A DNA stretch of 64,000 bases from Oscillospiraceae bacterium (GTDB taxonomy: Bacteria; Bacillota; Clostridia; Oscillospirales; Oscillospiraceae): NCBI GenBank assembly GCA_902774015.1, contig CACYHB010000001.1, forward strand, positions 1 through 64,000, given 5' to 3'. Under the pieces are notes generated by a model. The model did no database searches and was not told the DNA's origin. It worked only from the letters and a program-made list of their open reading frames with translations. This document shows positions 23,281 through 33,692 of this stretch, in pieces; position 1 is the first letter of the stretch; every line of letters starts with the position of its first letter. A program made the position numbers and the translations under genes.

Positions 23281-24600
23281 ATGATTGTCAAGAATGTAGA
23301 GAAAAAAGAAAACAACACCGCCCTGTTCACCGTTCAGGCTGACGCCGCCGAGTTTGAAAAGGCCGTCAACGGCGCTTACCTGAAGAACAAGAGCAGCATA
23401 TATATTCCCGGCTTCCGCAAGGGCAAAGCCCCCCGCGCCGTTGTGGAAGGCATGTACGGTTCCGAGGTCTTCTACCAGGACGCGCTGGACGAACTGGCTC
23501 CCGGCGCTTTCGAGCAGGGCCTGCAGGAGTCCGGTCTGCGCATGGTCGGTTCTCCTTCCATCAGCGATGTGAAGGTAAACGAGGACAAGACCGCGGATTT
23601 CACCTTTGAAATCACCCTCTACCCCGAGGTCACGCTGGGCGAGTACAAGGGACTGAGCGCCGAGAAGCCCGCCGTTGAGGTGGACGAGGCCGAGGTAGAG
23701 CACGAGCTTGACAAGCAGCGCAAGCAGAACGCCCGTCAGATCTCCGTCGAGGACCGCCCCGCCCGGATGGGCGACAAGGTCAACATCGACTTTGACGGCT
23801 TCCTGAACGGCGAGCGCTTTGACGGCGGCAAGGCTGAGGGCTATGATCTGGAGCTGGGCTCCAACTCCTTCGTTCCCGGCTTTGAGGACCAGGTCTGCGG
23901 CATGAGCATCGGCGAAGAGAAGGAACTGGCCATCACCTTCCCCGAAGATTACGTGGAAGGCCTTGCCGGCAAGGACGTGATTTTCAAGGTCAAGCTCAAC
24001 AGCATCTCCGTTCCCGAACTGCCCGAGCTGGACGACGAGTTCGCCAAGGACGTGTCCGAGTTCGACACCCTGGAGGAGTACAGGAACGATCTTCGCGAAA
24101 AGCTGAAGAAGAACTTTGAAGAGCAGGCTGAGAGTTCCTTCCGCAACCTGATCATGAAGAAAGCCACCGACAACATGAGCGCCGCTGTGCCCGACGTGAT
24201 GATCAAGGAAAAGGCGGAGGAGATCATCCGCAACTATGCCGCAAACTTCGGTCTGACCGACCGCAGCATGCCCATTGAGAAGCTGTCCGAGATGATGGGT
24301 CTCGACGCGTCCCTGATGAACCAGAGCATCCTGCCCTCCGCTGAGTTCCAGGTCCGCAGCGACATGCTGCTGGAGGCCGTGATCGAGAATGAGAAGCTGG
24401 ACGCCGCGGAAGACGAGATCGAGGAGTACGCCAAGAAGGTATCCGAGAGCGTCGGCGCCACCGTCGAGCAGATCAAGAGCTACTTCGGCGACGCGATGCT
24501 GAAGGCCGAACTCCTCAAGGAGAAGGCCCAGAACCTGATCTTCGACTCCGCCGTCGTCGAGGAGCCCAAGGCTGAAGAGAAGGAAGACAAGGGCGAATAA
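23281..24600 (+). CDS. tig: trigger factor, ribosome-associated chaperone and prolyl isomerase
   Basis: 439 aa, normal length. N-terminal ribosome-binding domain with the signature FRKGKAPR (in IPGFRKGKAPRAVVEGMYG), FKBP-type isomerase domain about 150-240 (MGDKVNIDFDGFLNGERFDGG), then the helical C-terminal chaperone arms. It binds ribosomal protein L23 at the peptide exit. It heads the tig-clpP-clpX-lon-engB proteostasis cluster. The tail is very acidic. Confidence 0.97.
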   Translation: MIVKNVEKKENNTALFTVQADAAEFEKAVNGAYLKNKSSIYIPGFRKGKAPRAVVEGMYGSEVFYQDALDELAPGAFEQGLQESGLRMVGSPSISDVKVNEDKTADFTFEITLYPEVTLGEYKGLSAEKPAVEVDEAEVEHELDKQRKQNARQISVEDRPARMGDKVNIDFDGFLNGERFDGGKAEGYDLELGSNSFVPGFEDQVCGMSIGEEKELAITFPEDYVEGLAGKDVIFKVKLNSISVPELPELDDEFAKDVSEFDTLEEYRNDLREKLKKNFEEQAESSFRNLIMKKATDNMSAAVPDVMIKEKAEEIIRNYAANFGLTDRSMPIEKLSEMMGLDASLMNQSILPSAEFQVRSDMLLEAVIENEKLDAAEDEIEEYAKKVSESVGATVEQIKSYFGDAMLKAELLKEKAQNLIFDSAVVEEPKAEEKEDKGE

Positions 24601-24660
24601 ATCCCCCGGGATAGGGATATGCTCTCTTGGATAACCAATTTGCAAAGGAGAGTTTTCAAC

Positions 24661-25242
24661 ATGAGTCTGGTACCTTATGTAGTCGAACAGACCAGCCGCG
24701 GAGAGAGATCCTATGACATTTTCTCCCGCCTGCTCAATGACCGCATCGTGATGCTGTCCGAAGAGGTCAACGATACCACCGCGAGCCTCGTTGTGGCGCA
24801 GCTTCTGTATCTGGAGGCACAGGACCCCGACAAGGACATCCAGTTTTACATCAACAGCCCCGGCGGCAGCGTCTCTGCCGGCATGGCCATCTATGACACG
24901 ATGCAGTATATCAAGCCCGACGTCTCCACTATCTGCGTGGGCATGGCTGCTTCCATGGGCGCCTTCCTCCTGTCCTCCGGCGCCAAGGGTAAGCGCATTG
25001 CGCTGCCCAACGCCGAGATCATGATCCATCAGCCCTCCGCCGGTACGCAGGGCAAGGTCACGGACATGGAGATCGACGTGGAGCACTTCCTGAAGATCAA
25101 GGAGCGCCTGAACAAGATCCTGGCGGAGAACACCGGCAAGACGCCGGAGGAGGTCAAGGCCGATTCCGAGCGCGACCGCTGGCTCACTGCCGAGGAGGCG
25201 CAGGCTTACGGCCTGATCGACAAGGTCATTTATAAGCGGTAA
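24661..25242 (+). CDS. clpP: ATP-dependent Clp protease proteolytic subunit
   Basis: 193 aa. Catalytic triad Ser98 ([11 protein letters not shown]), His123 (IMIHQPSAG) and Asp172 (SERDRWLT). It forms the double-heptamer chamber with ClpX, encoded next. The ATG at 24661 follows AAAGGAGAG; an in-frame upstream ATG at 24619 lacks an SD and is not family-like. Confidence 0.97.
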   Translation: MSLVPYVVEQTSRGERSYDIFSRLLNDRIVMLSEEVNDTTASLVVAQLLYLEAQDPDKDIQFYINSPGGSVSAGMAIYDTMQYIKPDVSTICVGMAASMGAFLLSSGAKGKRIALPNAEIMIHQPSAGTQGKVTDMEIDVEHFLKIKERLNKILAENTGKTPEEVKADSERDRWLTAEEAQAYGLIDKVIYKR

Positions 25243-25264
25243 CAAATACGCTGCAAGGATGGAT

Positions 25265-25284
25265 GGGGGAACTTCGGTTCCCCC
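25265..25284 (+). terminator. UUCG-loop hairpin between clpP and clpX
   Basis: GGGGGAAC and GTTCCCCC with a TTCG tetraloop, then ATTTTG. It is likely a partial terminator or mRNA processing and stability element that sets the clpP to clpX ratio. Confidence 0.65.
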
Positions 25285-25306
25285 ATTTTGAAGATTGGAG
25301 AGGCAA

Positions 25307-26554
<1,248 letters not shown>

Positions 26555-26597
26555 CAGGTAAGAGACAGATCACGGACCTCCGGAAAGGAGAAACACA

Positions 26598-28997
26598 ATG
26601 GAAAACAATACATTTCAGACGATCACGCTCCCGATGATCGCCCTGCGGGGACTCACGGTCTTTCCCGGCATGCTCCTGACCTTTGACGTGGAGCGCCCGG
26701 CCTCCGTGGCTGCCCTGGCCCTCGCCGGAAAGAGCGAGCAGCTCATTTTTCTCTCCGCGCAAAAGGACATTTCCTCCGATATGCCGCGGGAGATGGACAT
26801 CTATCCCGTCGGCACGGTCTGCCGCCTGCGTCAGCAGCTGCGGCAGCCCCACGGCGGCATCTGCCGCGTGATGGTGGAGGGCCTGTACCGGGCCGCCGCC
26901 GTCTCCATCGACACGGACCCCAAGGGCTACCGTGCGGAGCTTCGTCCTCTCCCGGACCGGCCGGAGCGGGTGAGCGAGGTGCGGATGTCGGCCCTGGTAC
27001 GCAACTGTGTCACGCTCTATGACGAGTATCTGCGGCTCAACCAGGATATGCCCTCCGAGCAGATCATCAATCTGCTGGCCAATCCCCGGGCGGACTACGT
27101 GGCGTACTATATCGCCCAGAATATGCACCTCGGCGTGGAGGATAAGCAGAGCATCCTGGAGAGCCTCTATCCCAGCCGCAGACTGCTGCTCCTCGGGAAG
27201 ATCCTCAACCACGAGGTGAACATCCTCAACATCGAAAAGGAACTCAACGACGAGACCCAGGAGGCCATGAGCCGGGGACAGCGGGAGTACTATCTGCGCG
27301 AGCAGATGAAGATCATCCAGTCCGAACTGGGCGACGAGGGCAGCATCGACGACATCGACGAGTACCGCCGGAAGATCGAAAAGCTGGAGGCCTCCGACGA
27401 AGTGAAGCAGAAGCTCCGCAAGGAGCTCTCCCGCCTGGCAAAGCAGCCCTTCGGGTCCTCCGAGGCGGCGGTGCTGCGGGGTTATCTGGACGTGTGCCTG
27501 GAAATCCCCTGGGGCGTGAAGACCAAAGAGACCGTGGACATCGCCAGAGCCCGCAAGGTGCTGGACGAAGATCACTACGGCCTGGAGAAGGTCAAGGAAC
27601 GCATCCTGGAGTATCTGGCCGTGCGTCAGCTCAGCCCTGAGGTGAAGGGCGGGCTTCTCTGCCTGGTCGGCCCTCCGGGAACCGGCAAAACCAGTATCGC
27701 CATGAGCATCGCCCGAGCGGTGAACCGGAAGCTGGTGCGCGTGTCCCTCGGCGGCGTGCATGACGAAGCGGAGATCCGCGGCCACCGCAAGACCTATATC
27801 GGCGCCATGCCCGGCCGCATCATCAGCGGCATCGTGCAGGCAGGCTCCTCCAACCCCCTCATGGTGCTTGACGAGATCGACAAGCTGGGTTCCGATTATC
27901 GGGGCGACCCCAGCGCTGCGCTGCTGGAGGCCCTGGACCCGGAGCAGAACGCCACCTTCCGGGATAACTTCCTGGAGCTGCCTTTCGATCTGAGCCAGGT
28001 GTTTTTCATCACTACCGCCAACGACCTGAATACCATACCGCGTCCGCTGCTGGACCGGATGGAGGTCATTGAGCTCTCCAGCTACACGGACGAGGAGAAG
28101 CTGCAGATCGCAAAACGGCATCTGCTGCCCAAGCAGAGAAAGAAGCACGGCCTCAAGGGCACCCAGCTTCGCGTGAGCGACGAGGCGATCCGGCACATCA
28201 TCCGGGATTACACCCGGGAGTCCGGCGTGCGCCTGCTGGAGCGGGAGCTGGCTGCGATCTGCCGCAAGGCAGCGGGCGGTGTGGCCGAGGGTACATACAA
28301 GAGCCTTTCCGTGAAGCCCGAGAAGCTGGAGGAACTGCTAGGCCCGGCAAAATACAAGCCGGATGAACAGCGCCTGAACGCGTCTGTGGGCCTGGTGCGG
28401 GGCCTCGCCTGGACGGCCGTGGGCGGCGAAGTGCTGGACGTGGAGGTGGCCGTGGTGGACGGAAGCGGCAAGCTGCAGCTCACCGGCAACCTGGGCGACG
28501 TGATGAAGGAATCCGCCCAGGCGGCCATGACCTATATCCGCAGCCGCGCATCCATCCTGGGCATCGACCCGGACTTCTATAAGAACAAGGATATCCACAT
28601 CCACTTCCCCGAGGGAGCTGTCCCCAAGGACGGTCCCTCCGCCGGCATCACGATGACCGTAGCGCTCATCTCCGCCCTCACCGGCGATCCGGTTCGGCCG
28701 GACGTGGCCATGACAGGAGAGATCACCCTGCGCGGGCGTGTGCTCGCCATCGGCGGCCTGCGGGAAAAGACCATGGCGGCCCTGCGGGCCGGGGTGCGTA
28801 CGGTGATCATCCCCGCCGACAACGAGCCGGATCTTGCGAAGATCGACCAGACCGTGCGCGCAAAGCTCCGCTTTGTTCCGACGGATCACGTGGACAAGAT
28901 CCTGGATACGGCGCTCATCCGCCGGGAGACCGGGACAACTTCCACGGCCGCGCCCATCCCGCCCCTTTCACAGGAGCGCAGCGGCGTCAGACAGTAG
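26598..28997 (+). CDS. lon: ATP-dependent protease La (LonA)
   Basis: 799 aa, full length. N-terminal substrate domain with coiled region (about 190-300), Walker [10 protein letters not shown] near residue 359, Walker [19 protein letters not shown], and a C-terminal protease domain with the Ser681/Lys724 dyad ([21 protein letters not shown]). It degrades misfolded and regulatory proteins. It lies between clpX (43 bp) and engB (7 bp), as in many Firmicutes. Confidence 0.97.
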   Translation: MENNTFQTITLPMIALRGLTVFPGMLLTFDVERPASVAALALAGKSEQLIFLSAQKDISSDMPREMDIYPVGTVCRLRQQLRQPHGGICRVMVEGLYRAAAVSIDTDPKGYRAELRPLPDRPERVSEVRMSALVRNCVTLYDEYLRLNQDMPSEQIINLLANPRADYVAYYIAQNMHLGVEDKQSILESLYPSRRLLLLGKILNHEVNILNIEKELNDETQEAMSRGQREYYLREQMKIIQSELGDEGSIDDIDEYRRKIEKLEASDEVKQKLRKELSRLAKQPFGSSEAAVLRGYLDVCLEIPWGVKTKETVDIARARKVLDEDHYGLEKVKERILEYLAVRQLSPEVKGGLLCLVGPPGTGKTSIAMSIARAVNRKLVRVSLGGVHDEAEIRGHRKTYIGAMPGRIISGIVQAGSSNPLMVLDEIDKLGSDYRGDPSAALLEALDPEQNATFRDNFLELPFDLSQVFFITTANDLNTIPRPLLDRMEVIELSSYTDEEKLQIAKRHLLPKQRKKHGLKGTQLRVSDEAIRHIIRDYTRESGVRLLERELAAICRKAAGGVAEGTYKSLSVKPEKLEELLGPAKYKPDEQRLNASVGLVRGLAWTAVGGEVLDVEVAVVDGSGKLQLTGNLGDVMKESAQAAMTYIRSRASILGIDPDFYKNKDIHIHFPEGAVPKDGPSAGITMTVALISALTGDPVRPDVAMTGEITLRGRVLAIGGLREKTMAALRAGVRTVIIPADNEPDLAKIDQTVRAKLRFVPTDHVDKILDTALIRRETGTTSTAAPIPPLSQERSGVRQ

Positions 28998-29004
28998 GTG
29001 CACG

Positions 29005-29595
29005 ATGGCGACTTTGAATGTGAACCGGGCAGAGTTCATCCGCTCGGCGGCGAGTCCTAAGCAGTTTATCCGCACGTCCATGCCGACGGTGGTGTTCGCG
29101 GGAAAGTCCAACGTGGGCAAGTCCTCGGTCATCAACCGGATGCTCAACCGGAAGAACTTCGCCCGCGTGGGCGCCAGCCCCGGAAAAACCGTACACGTCA
29201 ACTACTTCTTCATCGACGAAAAGCTCTACTTCGTGGATCTGCCCGGTTACGGTTACGCCAAGGTCTCCCAGGCAGAGCGCGACCGCTGGGGAAAGCTGAT
29301 GGAGGATTTCTTTGCCGAGCCCTCCCTCATGAGCCTCGGCGTGATGATCGTGGACGCGCGGCATAAACCCACCGCCGACGATGCGACCATGGCCGCCTGG
29401 TTCAAAAACAGCGGCCGGCCTCTGGTTCTGGTGGCCAACAAGCTGGACAAGCTGAAAAAAAGCGAGATCGAGCCGAATCTGCAGTGCATCCGGGAGACCC
29501 TTGCGCTGCCTGAGGACGTGCCGCTGATCCCCTTTTCCGCGGAGAAGGGTCAGGGCAGGGAAGTGCTGCTGGCGGAGATCATGAAGCTGCTGTAA
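29005..29595 (+). CDS. engB: ribosome biogenesis GTPase EngB/YsxC
   Basis: 196 aa. G1 AGKSNVGKSS (32-41), G3 VDLPGYGYAKVS, G4 NKLDKLKKSE, G5 near FSAEKGQG. It acts in 50S maturation. The ATG at 29005 starts 7 bp after lon; the in-frame sequence further upstream belongs to lon in another frame. Confidence 0.96.
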   Translation: MATLNVNRAEFIRSAASPKQFIRTSMPTVVFAGKSNVGKSSVINRMLNRKNFARVGASPGKTVHVNYFFIDEKLYFVDLPGYGYAKVSQAERDRWGKLMEDFFAEPSLMSLGVMIVDARHKPTADDATMAAWFKNSGRPLVLVANKLDKLKKSEIEPNLQCIRETLALPEDVPLIPFSAEKGQGREVLLAEIMKLL

Positions 29596-29606
29596 GATAA
29601 TATGAG

Positions 29607-29632
29607 AGCGGGACAAGAAAACTTGTCCTGCT
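29607..29632 (+). terminator. hairpin after engB
   Basis: AGCGGGACAAG and CTTGTCCTGCT with an AAAA loop and one G-U pair, followed by CTTGTAATTTG. The -35 box of the next promoter overlaps its tail. Confidence 0.65.
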
Positions 29633-29633
29633 C

Positions 29634-29662
29634 TTGTAATTTGCGCTGTTCTTTGGTACAAT
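29634..29662 (+). promoter_or_regulatory. promoter for the M50-scpAB-ytfJ cluster
   Basis: TTGTAA (29634-29639), 17 nt, TACAAT (29657-29662). Confidence 0.65.
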
Positions 29663-29708
29663 AACCAATAAATTGGGGGTGAATGTCATCAGCGCTTGGG
29701 AAGACATC

Positions 29709-30377
29709 ATGGGCGGCTTTGATTTCAGCTATCTGCTGGGCATCCTGCTGGGCGTGATCCCCTCGCTGCTGTGCATTACGCTCCATGAGCTGAGCCACGG
29801 CCTCGTCGCCTGCTGGCTGGGCGACACCACCGCAAAGGACACGGGGCGGCTGAGCCTCAATCCCCTCAAGCATCTGGACCCCATGGGTCTTCTGATGATC
29901 CTGGTGTTTCACATGGGCTGGGCAAAGCCCGTTCCGGTCAATATGTACCGCTTCCGCGACCCCAAAAAGGGCATGGCGCTGACGGCGCTGGCGGGACCCG
30001 CGAGCAATCTTCTGATCGCAGCTCTGTTTCTGGTTTTATACGGCGCGCTGTTTCTCCCGCTGCGCGGAGGCGCTGTGGGCCGGTATCTGCTGCAGATGCT
30101 GGAGCTTACCGCCCGCATCAGTCTGGGGCTCTGCATCTTCAATCTTCTGCCCGTGCCGCCGCTGGACGGCTCCAAGGTCCTCTTTTCCCTGCTGCCCGAC
30201 CGGGCCTACCGCACCGTGCTGCGCTATGAGCGCTACGGCTCGCTGCTGCTTTTTGCGCTGGTGGCGCTGGGCGTCCTCGGGCGCCCGCTCTCTACTCTCA
30301 TCGGCGCCGCTTTTGACGCGCTCTTTCCTCTGGCGCAGGGGAGCTATGATCTTATCGTAAAGCTGTTTTATACCTGA
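29709..30377 (+). CDS. site-2 protease family (M50) membrane protein
   Basis: 222 aa. HELSH in TM1 (LCITLHELSHGLVACWLG), the segment LNPLKHLDPMGLLMI typical of the short bacterial S2P-like subfamily, and PPLDGSK with the distal metal Asp. About five TM helices. The substrate is unknown. Start uncertain: ATG 29709 has GGGAAG upstream, while TTG 29673 and GTG 29679 are also in frame 30-36 bp earlier near a GGGGGTG stretch. Its stop overlaps the scpA start (TGATG). Confidence 0.85.
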   Translation: MGGFDFSYLLGILLGVIPSLLCITLHELSHGLVACWLGDTTAKDTGRLSLNPLKHLDPMGLLMILVFHMGWAKPVPVNMYRFRDPKKGMALTALAGPASNLLIAALFLVLYGALFLPLRGGAVGRYLLQMLELTARISLGLCIFNLLPVPPLDGSKVLFSLLPDRAYRTVLRYERYGSLLLFALVALGVLGRPLSTLIGAAFDALFPLAQGSYDLIVKLFYT

Positions 30378-31162
30378 TGGAAAATCCGAATTTTTATCTG
30401 GAAGGCGTCATTCACGACAAGAGTGAGATCCAGGATTTCGAAGGCCCTCTGAGCCTGATCCTGATGCTGCTTTCCAAAAACAAAATCGAGATCCGGGACA
30501 TCGTCATTTCCGATATTCTGGATCAGTACCTGGCTTATCTGGACGAGATGCAGAGCATGGATCTGGAGATCGCCAGCGAGTTTGTCCAGATGGCCTCCCA
30601 TCTGCTGTACATCAAGACGAGGATGCTTCTGACGCAGGAGGAAGAGGTCTCCGAGCTGGAGCTGCTGCTGCAGTCTCTGGAGCAGCTCAAGGCACGGGAC
30701 AACTTCGCCTCCATTCAGCAGGTGACGCCCGCCCTGAAAAAGGCCTCGGAGCTGGGTATGCTCTACTATGTGAAGCTTCCGGAGCCGCTGCCGAGGACTG
30801 CGCGGGACTACGAGTACCGCCATGAGCCGGTGGACCTGTTGCGGGCTCTGTACCGGGTCTATTCCCGCACGGGACGCGCACCGGAGGAAGAGGACCGGAT
30901 GGGGGCCGCGATCCCCAGACGCATCATCTACAGCGTTCGCAGCAAGAGCCGCCAGATCCTGGAGCGCCTGCGTGCGTGTCCCGGCAGCCTGGAGGAACTC
31001 TATAACGCCTGCGCTTCCCGCTCCGAGGTGGTGGCTACTTTTGTGAGCGTGCTGGAGCTTGTCAGCATGGGCAGCGTCCGCATCGACCGGGAGGGAGAGA
31101 CGTATCGCGTTTCCTTTGTCGGCGGCGATCTGGACGAGATCCTGGAAAAGATCGAAGAATAG
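30377..31162 (+). CDS. scpA: segregation and condensation protein A
   Basis: 261 aa kleisin. N-terminal EGPLSLILMLLSKNKIEIRDI and DILDQYLAYLDEMQSMDLEIASEFVQMASHLLYIKTRMLL are the ScpA signature for binding the SMC neck; the C-terminal winged helix binds the SMC head. It starts on the stop of the M50 gene and is followed by scpB. Confidence 0.96.
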   Translation: MENPNFYLEGVIHDKSEIQDFEGPLSLILMLLSKNKIEIRDIVISDILDQYLAYLDEMQSMDLEIASEFVQMASHLLYIKTRMLLTQEEEVSELELLLQSLEQLKARDNFASIQQVTPALKKASELGMLYYVKLPEPLPRTARDYEYRHEPVDLLRALYRVYSRTGRAPEEEDRMGAAIPRRIIYSVRSKSRQILERLRACPGSLEELYNACASRSEVVATFVSVLELVSMGSVRIDREGETYRVSFVGGDLDEILEKIEE

Positions 31163-31175
31163 GAAAACTGTCTGC

Positions 31176-31790
31176 ATGGATATTTTATCGGCCCTTGAGG
31201 CCATACTCTTTGCATCCGGCGAGCCGGTGAAGCTGGCACGCCTGTCCCTGATCCTGGAGATGGACGAGGAGGCGCTGGGCGCTGCCGCCGCGGAGCTGGC
31301 GGAGCGTTACGAGCGCGAGGAGCGCGGCATGCGCATCCTGCGCCTGGGCGACAAGCTGCAGATGTGCTCGGCCCCCGCGTACGCGCCGCTTATCAGCAGA
31401 GCCCTGGAGCAGCGAAAGCCGCCCATGCTCTCCCAGCCCGCGCTGGAGACGCTGGCCATCACCGCCTATTTCCAGCCCGTCACCCGCGCCTACATCGACA
31501 GGGTCCGCGGGGTGGACAGCTCCTATACCGTGGGCGTCCTGACGGAGCGCGGCCTCATTGAGGTCTGCGGACATCTGGAGGCACCCGGCCGTCCGGCCCT
31601 CTTCCGCACGACGGACGTTTTCCTGCGCACCATGGGGATTTCCGACCTGTCGCAGCTCCCGCCGCTGCCGGATATGACAAACGGCGAGGGAATGGAGAAG
31701 CTGCAGAAGGCCATCGACGAATTGCAGAATGCCGTGACGCCCGGACAGATCTCTCTGGAGGATCTGGCGGAGGACGCGGCAAAGGAGTGA
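31176..31790 (+). CDS. scpB: segregation and condensation protein B
   Basis: 204 aa. Two winged-helix domains; signature ALEAILFASGEPVKLARLS and LETLAITAYFQPVTRAYIDRVRG. It dimerises and regulates the SMC-ScpA ring. Start at ATG 31176, 13 bp after scpA; the SD is weak (GGAAA), and coupling to scpA is likely. Confidence 0.95.
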   Translation: MDILSALEAILFASGEPVKLARLSLILEMDEEALGAAAAELAERYEREERGMRILRLGDKLQMCSAPAYAPLISRALEQRKPPMLSQPALETLAITAYFQPVTRAYIDRVRGVDSSYTVGVLTERGLIEVCGHLEAPGRPALFRTTDVFLRTMGISDLSQLPPLPDMTNGEGMEKLQKAIDELQNAVTPGQISLEDLAEDAAKE

Positions 31791-31796
31791 GGACCT

Positions 31797-32516
31797 TTGG
31801 TATTCCTGATCATTCTGGGCGTGCTCGTGCTGATTATCGCGGCGATCATGCTCATCCCCATCGGCGCCGACATCGGCTATGAGCAGGGGAAGATCCACGT
31901 TTCGGCAAAGGCCGCCGGCGTCATGATCCAGCTCTTCCCACGCAAAAAGAAGCCGGAGACGGACGAGCCGAAGCCGCCGAAAAAGAAAAAAGAGAAAAAG
32001 CCTAAAAAGGCGAAGAAACCCAGGGAAGAAAAGCCGAAGGAAAAGAAAAAGCCGGACGTGACGCTGGACGAGATCCTGGATCTGCTGAAAGCGGTGCTGA
32101 ACGGCATGGGCTACTTCGCGGACCGCATCCGGGTAGACCGCTTCGTGCTGCACCTTCTGGTGGCGGGGAACGACCCCTATAACGTGGCTATGGCCTACGG
32201 GAAGGTGAACGCCTGGCTCTCCGGCATGGCACCGATGTGCAAAAAGCTCAACGCGAAAAACAGCGACGTCTGGACCGCGGTGGACTTCACGAAGGACTGG
32301 CCGCAGGTGGAGTTTGCCATCGGCATGTCCTTCAGGATCGGGCTGCTCTTCGGCATGAGCCTGCGCATAGGCTTCGCGGCGCTCAAGGTGCTGCTGCGGC
32401 GGAAAAAGCGCATCAAGGCAGAAGCAAAGGCGGCGGCGCTGAATCCGCCGGACAGCAATACAGAGAATAAAGAAACAACGATACAGGACGAGGAAAGGAT
32501 GGCAGCAAATGGATAA
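31797..32516 (+). CDS. DUF2953 protein, YtfI-like
   Basis: 239 aa. N-terminal TM (3-22), a long Lys-rich linker (about 48-90: repeated KKKKEKKPKK-type runs), then the DUF2953 domain (VDRFVLHLLVAGNDPYNVAMAYGKVNAW) and an acidic/amide tail. In Bacillus the DUF2953 gene ytfI precedes ytfJ, the order seen here, which links it to spore coat or germination (inference). TTG start with GTGAGGA just upstream; it overlaps ytfJ by 8 bp. Confidence 0.8.
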   Translation: MVFLIILGVLVLIIAAIMLIPIGADIGYEQGKIHVSAKAAGVMIQLFPRKKKPETDEPKPPKKKKEKKPKKAKKPREEKPKEKKKPDVTLDEILDLLKAVLNGMGYFADRIRVDRFVLHLLVAGNDPYNVAMAYGKVNAWLSGMAPMCKKLNAKNSDVWTAVDFTKDWPQVEFAIGMSFRIGLLFGMSLRIGFAALKVLLRRKKRIKAEAKAAALNPPDSNTENKETTIQDEERMAANG

Positions 32517-32895
32517 CATCAACCCGATCGGCGAACTCATGCAGACCACAATGGACAACGTGAGGAACATCCTCAAGGTGGACACCGTCGTCGGCGACCC
32601 GATCTACACCCCCGACGGCATCACGCTGGTTCCCATCTCCCGCATCAGCGTCGGCTTCGGCGGCGGCGGCATCGAGCTCAACCAGAAAAACAGCAACGGC
32701 AACCGCCCCTTCGGCGGCGGCAACGCCACCGGCGTGAAGATCGACCCCATCGGCTTTCTGGTCATCAAGGACGGCAATATCCGCATGATCAATGTGACGC
32801 CGCCCGCCAGCAATACCGTGGACCGTCTGATCGACATGGTCCCGCAGGTGATGGATCGGGTGGATGAATTCATCGCCCGCCAGAAAGAGGACTGA
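32509..32895 (+). CDS. ytfJ: GerW/YtfJ family sporulation protein
   Basis: 128 aa. MQTTMDNVRNILKVDTVVGDPI, a glycine-rich VGFGGGG segment, and TGVKIDPIGFLVIKDGNIRMINV define the family. In Bacillus subtilis the homologue is needed for germination with some nutrients. It overlaps the DUF2953 gene. Its presence supports a spore-forming ancestry. Confidence 0.93.
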   Translation: MDNINPIGELMQTTMDNVRNILKVDTVVGDPIYTPDGITLVPISRISVGFGGGGIELNQKNSNGNRPFGGGNATGVKIDPIGFLVIKDGNIRMINVTPPASNTVDRLIDMVPQVMDRVDEFIARQKED

Positions 32896-32921
32896 ACTTC
32901 ATTCCATACGGCGAGTCCCCA

Positions 32922-32947
32922 AGCACCGCTCCCGACCGGGCGGTGCT
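32922..32947 (+). terminator. weak terminator after ytfJ
   Basis: AGCACCGC and GCGGTGCT with a 10-nt loop, then TTCGGTC. The tail is not strongly U-rich. Confidence 0.5.
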
Positions 32948-32987
32948 TTCGGTCTGTCGGCAATTTTCACCACCGGAGGCGGCGGAC

Positions 32988-33692
32988 ATGGCAGAGCGTG
33001 TGCAGAAAATCATATCGGCCTCGGGACTCATGTCCCGCCGCGCGGCAGAAGCCTGCATTGCGGAGGGCAGAGTCACGGTCAACGGCCTCACCGTCGCACT
33101 CGGCGCGCAGGCGGAGGCCGGCGACAGCATCTGCGTGGACGGGCGGCCCATTCCCCGGGAGGGCGCGCGGCGCTACCTCATGCTGCACAAACCCAGGGGC
33201 TATGTGACCACCCTGCATGACGAGCAGGGCCGCCGGGACGTGAGAGAGCTGCTGCGGGACGTGCCGGAGCGGGTCTACCCCGTGGGCCGGCTGGACATGG
33301 ATTCCGAAGGCCTGCTGCTGCTGACAAACGACGGGGACTTTGCAAACCGTCTCATGCACCCCTCCCACGAGGTGGAGAAGGTCTACCGCACCTGGGTGCA
33401 GGGGGAAGACGTGGGCATGCGCGCGGAGATCCTGCGGCTGCCCATGGAGATTGACGGTTATACCATCGCACCGGCGGAGGTGTCTTTTCATAAGCTGATC
33501 CCCGGCGGCGCGGTGCTGGACATTACGATCCACGAGGGGCGCAACCGCCAGGTCCGCAAAATGTGCGAGACGGCGGGGCTGCGCGTGACAAGACTCTGCC
33601 GCATCCGGGAAGGGTCGCTGACGCTGGGGGAACTGCCCCGGGGCAAGTGGCGGGACCTGACGGCGGAAGAGATCGAGAGCCTGATGAAATGA
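32988..33692 (+). CDS. RsuA/RluB-family pseudouridine synthase
   Basis: 234 aa. N-terminal S4 domain (RVQKIISASGLMSRRAAEACIAEGRVTVNG), then the catalytic domain with GRLDMDSEGLLLLTNDG containing the catalytic Asp, and EGRNRQVRKMCE. It modifies 23S (RluB-like) or 16S (RsuA-like) rRNA; RluB is favoured by its Clostridial context after scpB. Start at ATG 32988 after CCGGAGG. It overlaps the next gene by 4 bp. Confidence 0.92.
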   Translation: MAERVQKIISASGLMSRRAAEACIAEGRVTVNGLTVALGAQAEAGDSICVDGRPIPREGARRYLMLHKPRGYVTTLHDEQGRRDVRELLRDVPERVYPVGRLDMDSEGLLLLTNDGDFANRLMHPSHEVEKVYRTWVQGEDVGMRAEILRLPMEIDGYTIAPAEVSFHKLIPGGAVLDITIHEGRNRQVRKMCETAGLRVTRLCRIREGSLTLGELPRGKWRDLTAEEIESLMK